DNA of 64,000 bases from JALSRD01 sp964476595. Lineage in GTDB: Bacteria > Desulfobacterota > Desulfobacteria > Desulfobacterales > JALSRD01. The translations under genes and the position numbers were made by a program. The notes beneath the pieces were generated by a model. That model made no database searches. It was not told where the DNA came from and was given only the letters and a program-made list of their open reading frames with translations. The DNA is taken from contig CAYZCL010000064.1 of NCBI GenBank assembly GCA_964476595.1, forward strand, positions 8,848 to 72,847. The letters are read 5' to 3'. This document shows, piece after piece, positions 16,217-24,338 of the stretch; position 1 is the first letter of the stretch, and the number at the start of each line of letters is the position of its first letter.

Positions 16217-18640
16217 TTACACCAGTATACGTTTGCGCTGCGGGTCGTACAGTGCCCGCTGCGGCTCCAGCCGTGCCGGGTACACCTCTTTGTAGGACTC
16301 GATCTCGAAGGCTTTTTGCGGATCGGCCTTGTCCGCCGGGATATAGCCGTAGCAGATGGTCTTGCCCACCGTGTGGCCGTACCCCGTGCTGGTGGTGGTG
16401 CCGATGACTTCACCGTCGCAGACGATGGGGGCACTGCCCTGCATCATCAGCGGCCGGCCGGCGTCGATGGTGAAGGTGCACAGCTTCCAGGGGGCGCCTT
16501 CGGCCTTGATGCGCGTGAGCGCTTGCTTGCCGATGAAGTCGTCCTTTTCCAAGGCTACGCAGAAACCCAGCCCCGCGTCGAAGGGACTGTACTCCGGGGT
16601 CAGCTCCGATCCCCAGTCGGCATAGCCCTTTTCCAGACGCGTAGATGCGATGGTGCGGTAGCCGGCGTTGGCCACGCCCAGCTCCCGGCCGGCTTCCCAC
16701 AGGGCCTCGTACACCTGGCAGGCAAACTCGGTGGGAATGTAGAGCTCGTAGCCCAATTCGCCCATGTAGGTGATGCGGAAGGTGCGCACCGGCGCATAGC
16801 CGATGGTGATGTCACGCACGCTGGAGAAGGGAAAGGCGGCCGTGGAAAAGTCCGCCGGGCTGACCCTCTGCAGCAGTTTCCGCGACTTGGGGCCGGCCAC
16901 GTTGATGACCGCGTAGGACGAGGTCACCTCGTTGAAGCGCACCGAGCCGTCGTCCGGCAGACGATCGCGGATCCAGCAGCTCACCCGCAAGCCGAAGGCC
17001 GTGCCCACGACCAGGAAAAAGGCGTCCTCGGCCACGCGTCCGATGGTCATGTCGCACTCGATGGTGCCGCGCTCGTTGCACATCTGGGTGTAGACCACGG
17101 TCCCCACGGGCCGGTCGATCTGGTTGGCGCACAGGCGGTTGAGGAAGGCCAGCGCGCCGGGTCCCCGCACCTCGAACTTGCAGAAGGAGGTCTGGTCGAT
17201 GAGCACCACGTTCTCACGGGCGTTCCGGTGCTCGGCGGCCACGTGTTCGAACCAGTTGGGGATCTCGAAAGTCAGCTCATCTTTGGGTTCCACACCTTCG
17301 GGGGCGAACCAGTTGACCCGCTCCCAGCCGTACTTGGCGCCGTAGACCGCACCTTTGTCCTTGAGCACGTGGTAGAGTGGGCTGCGGCGCACGCCGCGGG
17401 CCGACTGGTGCTCCTCGAAGGGCCAGTGGATGGTGTAGTGCTTGCCGTAGAGCTCGGCCGTGCGCGTGACGTTGTAGCGGCGGCTGCGGTGGTGGGGGCC
17501 GAAGCGGCGGATGTCCAGCGGCCAGATGTCCAGGCTGGGTTCACCTTCGATGATCCATTCGGCCATCATGCGGCCGGCCCCGCCGCCGGCGGCGATGCCG
17601 AAGGCGTTGAAGCCCACGGCCACGAAGCAGTTGTCCAGTTCCGGCGCCGGGCCCATGATGGCGTCGCCGTCCGGGGTGAAGGCTTCCGGCCCGTTGACCA
17701 GCCGTGCGATGCCGGCCGACTCCAGGCAGGGGGTGCGTCGCATGGCCGGTTCGGACAGGGACTCGAAGTGCTCGAAATCCGGCTCCAGCAGCTGGGAGAT
17801 GAAATCGTTGGGCACGCCGTCGATGGACCAGGGAATGCCGTCGCGTTCGTAGCCGCCCATTACCAGGCCGCCCACCTCTTCCTTGTAGTAGAGCAGGTTG
17901 TCCTTGTCCCGGATGGTGGGCAGGTCCGGTGGAATGCCCTCGATGGTGTCGGTCACCAGAAATTGGTGCTGGAAGGGCACCAGGGGCGTGTTGACCCCCA
18001 GCATCTCGCCCACCTGGTAGCCCCACATGCCGGTGCAGTTGACCACGATGTCGCAGCGGATGTCGCCCTGGTCGGTCTTGACGGTCCTGACCCGGCGGCG
18101 GTCGAATTCGAAGCCGGTCACCAACGTGTGCTCGTAGATCTTGCAGCCCCGGTTGCGCGCGCCCCGGGCCAGCGCCTGGGTGATGCCGGCCGGATCGGCC
18201 TGGCCGTCGGTGGGCATGAAGGCCGCCCCCACCAGGTCGGACGCGTCCATGATGGGAAACAGCTTCTTGGCCTCCGAGGGCGTGATGATGTTCATCTCCA
18301 ACCCGAAACTGCGGGCGGTGGTGGCGCCCTTCTTGAGTTCGTACATGCGCTCGGGCGTCTTGGCCAGGTGCAGACAGCCGGACTGTTTCCACCCGGTGGT
18401 GAGGCCGGTTTCCGCTTCCAGGGTTTCGTACAGGCTGACGCTGTACTGCAGCATGCGCGTGATGTTGCGCTCGCTGCGCAGCTGGCCCACCAGCCCGGCG
18501 GCGTGCCAGGTGGAGCCGCTGGTGAGCTCGCCTTTTTCCAGGATGACCACGTCCTTCCAGCCCATTTTCGTCAGGTGGTAGGCCGTGCTGCACCCCACGA
18601 TACCGCCGCCGATGATGACCACTTGTGCGCTGTCTTGCAT
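16217..18640 (-). CDS. Dimethylglycine/sarcosine dehydrogenase-like FAD-GcvT protein (paralogue 1, FAD-linking His present)
   Basis: An 807-residue two-part enzyme. The N-terminal DAO-type FAD domain has GGGIVGCS (11-18) and the STWHAAGL motif, whose H46 aligns with the histidine that covalently holds FAD in dimethylglycine and sarcosine dehydrogenases. From about residue 430 come the GcvT folate-binding and GcvT C-terminal domains (YMGELGYELYIP, RLEKGYADWGSELTPE). The family oxidatively demethylates N-methylglycines and traps the one-carbon unit as 5,10-methylene-THF, with electrons leaving through ETF or an Fe-S partner. A strong GGAGAGGAAG precedes the ATG. The exact substrate cannot be read from the sequence. 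Confidence 0.9.
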   Translation of the reverse strand: MQDSAQVVIIGGGIVGCSTAYHLTKMGWKDVVILEKGELTSGSTWHAAGLVGQLRSERNITRMLQYSVSLYETLEAETGLTTGWKQSGCLHLAKTPERMYELKKGATTARSFGLEMNIITPSEAKKLFPIMDASDLVGAAFMPTDGQADPAGITQALARGARNRGCKIYEHTLVTGFEFDRRRVRTVKTDQGDIRCDIVVNCTGMWGYQVGEMLGVNTPLVPFQHQFLVTDTIEGIPPDLPTIRDKDNLLYYKEEVGGLVMGGYERDGIPWSIDGVPNDFISQLLEPDFEHFESLSEPAMRRTPCLESAGIARLVNGPEAFTPDGDAIMGPAPELDNCFVAVGFNAFGIAAGGGAGRMMAEWIIEGEPSLDIWPLDIRRFGPHHRSRRYNVTRTAELYGKHYTIHWPFEEHQSARGVRRSPLYHVLKDKGAVYGAKYGWERVNWFAPEGVEPKDELTFEIPNWFEHVAAEHRNARENVVLIDQTSFCKFEVRGPGALAFLNRLCANQIDRPVGTVVYTQMCNERGTIECDMTIGRVAEDAFFLVVGTAFGLRVSCWIRDRLPDDGSVRFNEVTSSYAVINVAGPKSRKLLQRVSPADFSTAAFPFSSVRDITIGYAPVRTFRITYMGELGYELYIPTEFACQVYEALWEAGRELGVANAGYRTIASTRLEKGYADWGSELTPEYSPFDAGLGFCVALEKDDFIGKQALTRIKAEGAPWKLCTFTIDAGRPLMMQGSAPIVCDGEVIGTTTSTGYGHTVGKTICYGYIPADKADPQKAFEIESYKEVYPARLEPQRALYDPQRKRILV

Positions 18641-18758
18641 CTTCCTCTCCCGCTTCCGTTATTATTTTACGTTTTCAAACCGTTTCGTGTACCCCGCGCC
18701 GAGGTTGTTTCGGCGCTCCCCTGGCAATCCCCCACAAGGGACCTTTGGGTGCCTCCGT

Positions 18759-21191
18759 TCATTTCCGGATCGCCGCGCCCTCGGGATCGTAGAGCACCCG
18801 GGGCGCCACCCGCGCCGGCACCGCCCGGCCGAAGATGTCCACCGTCAGTTCGGTGCCTTCCTGCGCCAGCTCCGGCGGCAGGTAGGCGTAGCCGATGTTC
18901 TTCCTGACGAAGTGACCGTAGCCCGCGCTGCGCAGGCGCGACACCACCCGGCCATCGCTGGAGACCGCCTCCCCGCCGTAGAGGGTCAGGTCGGCCTCAT
19001 CGCCGATGACCAGGGTGCACAACTGTTGTGAAAGGCCCTTTTCGCGGGCCGCCAGCAGAGCCTCGCGCCCGATGAAGGGGTTGTTGTCGCCGGTTTTCAC
19101 ACAAAAGCCCAGCCCGGCTTCGTAGGGTGTCTCGTGGGGGGTGATGTCGCCGGCCAGGGCCAGGTAACCCTTTTCCAGGCGCAGCGCGTCGATGGCCTTG
19201 TAGCCGCAGGCCCGCATGTCGACGTCGCGTCCGGCCGCCCACAGGCGGTCCCAGACGAAAACCGCCCGGTCCGCGGGTACGTAAATCTCCCAGCCCAGCT
19301 CGCCGACGTAGGTCACTCGCTGCGCCAGAACGGGGATGCCCCCGATGTCGAAGGCCTGCGCCGTCATGTAGGCAAAGGCTTCGTTGGAGAGGTCCCGGTC
19401 GGTGACGGCCGCGAACACCCTGCGCGCCTCAGGCCCCCACAGGCCGATGACGCCGTAGTCGTTGGTGACGTCGCGGATCTCCACGGGCGGGTCCCCATCC
19501 TGCCGGTTGAGGCGCAGCCAGCCCAGGTCGCCGTCGATGAAACCCGCACCGGTGATGATGCGGAAACGTTCGTCGGCCAGGCGAGTCACCATAACGTCGC
19601 CCACGATGCCGCCCTGGTGATTCAGGAACTGGCTGTAGACCACACTGCCCACGGGCCGGTCCACGTCGTTGTCGGTAACGCGCTGCACCAGGGTCAGCGC
19701 TCCCGGTCCGCTGACCTCGATCTTGCCGAAGGAACTCAGGTCGAAAATACCGGCGCGCTGCCGCACCGCCGCCGCCTCGCCGGCCACGGCCTCGAAAAAG
19801 GCCGGTCGCTGCCAGCCGCCCCACTCGCGCTGGTCTTCACCGGCCCGCCGCCAGGAGCGGTCGGTCTCGAAGTAATTGGCCCGCTCCCAGCCGTTTTTCT
19901 TGCCGAAGACCGCGTTGAGGTCCTGCAGGCGGTGGTAGAACGGGCTGGTGCGGCGCGGGCGCATGACGGTGCTCTCGTCGTGGGGATAGAAGGTGCGGTA
20001 GTAGTATTTGTAGCACTCCCGGGCGCACTCGGCGGCGTAATAGGGGTCCAGGTAGTTGGGCCCGAACCGCCACGGCCGGTAGGCAAAAATGTCCCACTCG
20101 GTCCCGCCGCCGGTGATCCACTCGGCGACGCACTTTCCCATGCCGCCGCCGCCGCCGAACCCCTGCATGGAAGATGCGGCCGCGAACCACAGGCCCCGCA
20201 CGCCGGGCCAGGGGCCCAGCAGGGGGCCGGCGTCGGGCGTGAAGGCGTCCGGGTGGGCCACCAGGCGGATCATGCCGGCCTCGCCCAGGAACGGAAAACG
20301 CCCGATGGCGTCTTCGAGCATGGGGGCGAAGCGGTCCAGGTCGTTGGGCACCTCGGCGGACTCGTGTTTCCAAGGCACACCGTCGATCCAGCAGACCTCG
20401 GGGTTGGTCTCCCAGCCGCCGATGAGATAGCTGCCGCCCTCGGGACGGCCGTAGATCAGGTACTCGTAGTCGCGGAAGGTGGGGCTGTCGCCGGGCACCT
20501 CGCTGCCCGCCACGGGCTCCATGGCGATGTGCTGGTGGATGACCGGCGTGCACGGCACCTTCACGCCCGCCATGGCCGCCACCTGGGCGGTCCAGATGCC
20601 GGCGGCGTTGACCACGATTTCGCAGGCGATGTCGCCTTTGTCCGTCACCACGCCGGCGATGGCGCCCCTGCCGTCGAGCCGGATGGCGGTCACACGGGTG
20701 TGGGTCAGGATTTCGGCGCCCAGCTCACGGGCCGCCTTGGCCACGGCGTAGGTGGTTTCGTGGGGGTCGATGTGCCCGTCGCCGGGGATGTGCACGGCGC
20801 CGTACACGTTTTCGCGGCTGGCCCACGGCAGCAGTTCGAAGGCCTCTTCCGGTGAAATGATGCCCACGTCCAGGCCGATGCCCCGGGCGCGGCTGACGTT
20901 GCGCTGCAGGGTCTTGAGCATCTCCGGCGTGGAGGCGATGTTGACGCTGCCCACCTCGCCGTAGGCACCCAGCTGCTTGTACAGCGACACGCTGTACTTG
21001 CGCATACGCATGATGGTGGGAGAGGTGTTGAACTGGGTGAGCATGCCGGCCGCCTGGCAGGTGGCGCCGCTGGTCAGCTCCCCCTTTTCCACCAGCACGC
21101 AGTCCGTCCAGCCCATCTTGGCCAGGTGGTAAAGGACACTGCAGCCGGTGATACCGCCCCCGATGACAACGACTCTGGCTTGATCGATCAT
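18759..21191 (-). CDS. Dimethylglycine/sarcosine dehydrogenase-like FAD-GcvT protein (paralogue 2, FAD-linking His replaced)
   Basis: An 810-residue paralogue of the next gene downstream, with the same order: DAO-type FAD domain (GGGITGCS at 11-18), linker, then GcvT domains (YVGELGWEIYVP, RLEKGYLALAGDITPHE). Where paralogue 1 has STWHAAG, this protein has ATCQAAG: position 46 is Gln, preceded by Cys. It therefore cannot form the usual 8-alpha-histidyl FAD bond and probably holds FAD non-covalently or differently. The two enzymes may take successive N-methyl groups. It directly follows the regulator gene (66-bp gap) and is followed by a 118-bp gap containing a short GC hairpin (18696-18716). 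Confidence 0.88.
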   Translation of the reverse strand: MIDQARVVVIGGGITGCSVLYHLAKMGWTDCVLVEKGELTSGATCQAAGMLTQFNTSPTIMRMRKYSVSLYKQLGAYGEVGSVNIASTPEMLKTLQRNVSRARGIGLDVGIISPEEAFELLPWASRENVYGAVHIPGDGHIDPHETTYAVAKAARELGAEILTHTRVTAIRLDGRGAIAGVVTDKGDIACEIVVNAAGIWTAQVAAMAGVKVPCTPVIHQHIAMEPVAGSEVPGDSPTFRDYEYLIYGRPEGGSYLIGGWETNPEVCWIDGVPWKHESAEVPNDLDRFAPMLEDAIGRFPFLGEAGMIRLVAHPDAFTPDAGPLLGPWPGVRGLWFAAASSMQGFGGGGGMGKCVAEWITGGGTEWDIFAYRPWRFGPNYLDPYYAAECARECYKYYYRTFYPHDESTVMRPRRTSPFYHRLQDLNAVFGKKNGWERANYFETDRSWRRAGEDQREWGGWQRPAFFEAVAGEAAAVRQRAGIFDLSSFGKIEVSGPGALTLVQRVTDNDVDRPVGSVVYSQFLNHQGGIVGDVMVTRLADERFRIITGAGFIDGDLGWLRLNRQDGDPPVEIRDVTNDYGVIGLWGPEARRVFAAVTDRDLSNEAFAYMTAQAFDIGGIPVLAQRVTYVGELGWEIYVPADRAVFVWDRLWAAGRDVDMRACGYKAIDALRLEKGYLALAGDITPHETPYEAGLGFCVKTGDNNPFIGREALLAAREKGLSQQLCTLVIGDEADLTLYGGEAVSSDGRVVSRLRSAGYGHFVRKNIGYAYLPPELAQEGTELTVDIFGRAVPARVAPRVLYDPEGAAIRK

Positions 21192-21257
21192 TTGGTTTTC
21201 ACTGTTCCTGTTGGTTTGGGGTTAATTTAATATGGATACGAGGCCGTCCGCCGCTGT

Positions 21258-22040
21258 TCAGGCGACGACCACCTCGAGGCCCATTTTGGCCAGATCCTTT
21301 TTAAAGTGTTCCGGGACCTTGCGGTTGGTGATCAATACGTCCACCCGGTTCAGGGGCGCCACGGCCATCTCGGCCACCAGGCCGAACTTGGTGTGGTCGA
21401 CCATGACGATGACCTTGCCGTGGGTGTGCCGGATCATCTGGCGCTCGATGACGGCCATCTCCAGGTTGGGGGTCGTCAGGCCGGCGCGCAGGCTCAGGCC
21501 GTCGGCGCCCAGAAATACCTTGGCGGCGTTGATGCGGCCGATCATCTCCATGGTCAAGGGGCCGGCAAGGGAGTGAGTGGAGGCATCGTAGACGCCGCCC
21601 AGCATGAGCAGTTCGATGTTGCCGTTGCACAGCTCTCCGACCACGCCGAGGTTGTTGGTGGCAATGGTGAAGGGCATGTCCCGCGGTACGAAACGCGCCA
21701 CCTGGGCGGCGGTGGTGCCTTCACCGATAAAGACGGTCTCGTGGGGTTCGATCATCCCGGCCGCCCGGCGGGCGACGATTTCCTTTTCGCGGGGATTTTC
21801 CTTGACGCTGTTCTGGTACCGGAACTTGCCGATGACCCGCTCCTGGCGGAAAACGGCCCCGCCGTGGGTGCGTTCGACCAGGCCCTCTTTCTCCAGGGCG
21901 TCCAGGTCGCGGCGGATGGTCATCTCGGAGACGTTGAGCCTCTCGCTGAGGTGCGACCCCCGAACGGTGTACTCCTCGCGCAGAATCTCCAGGATGCGTT
22001 GCCGACGCTCGGCCGGAAAAAGAGGTGCCTTGTGCTGCAA
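21258..22040 (-). CDS. DeoR/GlpR-family transcriptional regulator
   Basis: A 260-residue regulator starting with TTG at 22040, with GGGGAG 9 nt before it. The N-terminal winged helix-turn-helix (RRQRILEILREEYTVRGSHLSERLNVSEMTIRRDLDALEKEG, about residues 13-55) carries the family's TIRRDL recognition helix. The DeoRC sensor domain follows (GEGTTAAQVARFV, LGADGLSLRAGLTT, VMVDHTKFG). Family members normally repress the adjacent operon and respond to a phosphorylated sugar-like ligand. As first gene of the operon it likely autoregulates. The phosphorylated-ligand habit of the family is interesting because the operon also encodes a small-molecule kinase-fold protein (inference). Confidence 0.9.
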   Translation of the reverse strand: MQHKAPLFPAERRQRILEILREEYTVRGSHLSERLNVSEMTIRRDLDALEKEGLVERTHGGAVFRQERVIGKFRYQNSVKENPREKEIVARRAAGMIEPHETVFIGEGTTAAQVARFVPRDMPFTIATNNLGVVGELCNGNIELLMLGGVYDASTHSLAGPLTMEMIGRINAAKVFLGADGLSLRAGLTTPNLEMAVIERQMIRHTHGKVIVMVDHTKFGLVAEMAVAPLNRVDVLITNRKVPEHFKKDLAKMGLEVVVA

Positions 22041-22072
22041 AGCCGTGTTCTCCCCTGAACGGTTATAAAACC

Positions 22073-22102
22073 ACCATAATGGATGTTAGAAAATGTTGTC
22101 AA
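22073..22102 (-). promoter_or_regulatory. Candidate promoter of the deoR-demethylation-liv operon
   Basis: On the minus strand TTGACA (22097-22102) and TATGGT (22073-22078) are separated by 18 bp, 33 bp before the deoR start codon. The surrounding AT-rich stretch supports a promoter. A DeoR-type half-site (GATGTTCGTT, 22123-22132) lies just upstream. Confidence 0.45.
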
Positions 22103-22385
22103 CTGTTATTTTGTCTTTTTAAAACGAACATCATGTCTGCGGGGCCGATCCTCCCCTGAGACAACCCTTAAAATACATCGGCATCGTACCATTTAATTTT
22201 GCTGTAGATTTAGATAATTACGCGCACAAAATCTGGCATCGCGCTGGAGTCGCCAATTGAATTTCGTTCATTTACTGTGTGTTTTTCCTGAAAAGAACAA
22301 ATTAGAACAAGCTGGCCGAATAATCGTTGCCGAGCGCGCGGGTTGCCTTCCGGGGGCCCTCCGTCCGTTTTTCACCCCGGATCTT

Positions 22386-22454
22386 GAAGTTCGCGGTAAC
22401 TTCGTGTAGGTTTTTCAAGCGGACAACCCGCCGGAGGAGACGAACTCCGGTTTT
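22386..22454 (+). promoter_or_regulatory. Possible leader hairpins before the flavodoxin gene
   Basis: Two short stems: GAAGTT/AACTTC (22386-22391 with 22398-22403), followed by GTGTAGGTTTTTC, and CCGGAG/CTCCGG (22431-22436 with 22445-22450), followed by TTTT. Each resembles a weak intrinsic terminator. They could be an attenuator or merely chance structure. Confidence 0.25.
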
Positions 22455-22536
22455 GAAAGCCTGTTCAAAGCGGGCCTTTATCAGAAGCGCTCCGACAACC
22501 TCAACGGACGCTGCAGCGCCGAAAGGAATCCCGACC

Positions 22537-23104
22537 ATGAAAGTCGTGGCCTTCAACGGCAGCCCCCGCAGGAACGGCAACACCTCTGTGCTCATCGATC
22601 ACGTGCTGGCCGAAATCGCAGCGGTCGGCATCGAAACCGAAAAGGTCCAGCTGGGCGGCCGCAAAATCCACGGGTGCATCGCCTGTTACAAGTGTTTCGA
22701 CAACCTCGACCGCAGATGCGCCGTGGACGATGACATCCTTAACGAGTGCCTCGAAAAGATGATCGCGGCCGACGGCATCCTCCTGGGATCACCCACCTAC
22801 TTCGCCGACATGAGCCCGGAGCTCAAGGCCCTCATCGACCGTGCCGGCATGGTGGGCATCGCAAACGGCGCGCTTTTCCGGCGCAAGGTGGGTGCCGCCG
22901 TGGTGGCCGTGCGACGCGCGGGGGCGGTGCACACCTTCGACGCCATCAACCACTTCTTCACCATCGAGCAGATGATCGTGCCCGGCTCGTGCTACTGGAA
23001 CATGGGCTTCGGAAGAAACGAGGGCGAGGCCGCCGGCGACGAGGAGGGCCTGCGCATCATGAAGATCCTGGGGGAAAACATGGCCTGGCTGCTGGGGAGG
23101 ATCC

Positions 23105-23115
<11 letters not shown>
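22537..23115 (+). CDS. Flavodoxin-fold NAD(P)H-dependent FMN reductase
   Basis: A 192-residue protein with the FMN phosphate loop GSPRRNGNTS (8-17), the isoalloxazine-side loop GSPTYFADMSPELKALIDR and a CxxC-containing insert (CIACYKCFDN) common in the iron-sulfur-flavoprotein-like subgroup of anaerobes. It probably passes electrons between a pyridine nucleotide or ferredoxin and a small acceptor. The start ATG follows GAAAGGAA. Its end overlaps the next gene by 11 bp, so the two are coupled. Confidence 0.85.
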
Positions 23116-24064
<949 letters not shown>

Positions 24065-24150
24065 TACCTCCAAAAATGGGTTCAGCCTCCTCAAGGGGGT
24101 GGGCTTTACGGTCCGATCGTAACGTCGTCATCGCGGGCTGTTTGCGTCTG

Positions 24151-24175
24151 CGCATGTGATATACAGGCACATGCG
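24151..24175. repeat. Short inverted repeat after the dehydratase gene
   Basis: CGCATGTG (24151-24158) and CACATGCG (24168-24175) form an 8-bp perfect stem with a 9-nt loop, about 90 bp past the dehydratase stop. There is no T-run, so it is not a classic intrinsic terminator. Confidence 0.35.
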
Positions 24176-24338
24176 GGTCTTGAGAAACGACCATCGTCGT
24201 CTATTCTCGTTCGGCAAATAATGCAAGAAGAATGGCTCGTTTGTGATGATTACAACCGGGTGAACCGGTGATGATGGGCTGTAATTTCACAAGTGGTTGC
24301 GGGCGCTCACGAGAGACGACCACATAGGGGGAGGGGAA

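Larger units (their letters stand above)
22041..22536. other. Divergent intergenic control region (deoR operon / flavodoxin operon)
   Basis: About 500 bp without a gene. The half nearest deoR is AT-rich, unlike its surroundings, and holds a candidate deoR promoter and TTCGTT-core motifs at 22123-22132 (minus orientation) and 22263-22272 (plus), which resemble DeoR-family operator half-sites. The half nearest the flavodoxin gene holds two small hairpins each followed by T-rich runs (22386-22410 and 22431-22454). Short open frames here look like chance. Confidence 0.5.

Noticed and set aside
18696..18716. Terminator between the two FAD-GcvT genes
   Set aside because: A 7-bp GC stem is present but no T-run follows on the minus strand; at most an attenuating or stabilising structure.
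15497..18907. A 1136-codon plus-strand open frame
   Set aside because: It is antisense to the HdrD-like gene and the FAD-GcvT dehydrogenase gene, which show full family motifs; its translation is His/Gln/Gly-rich and has no RBS.
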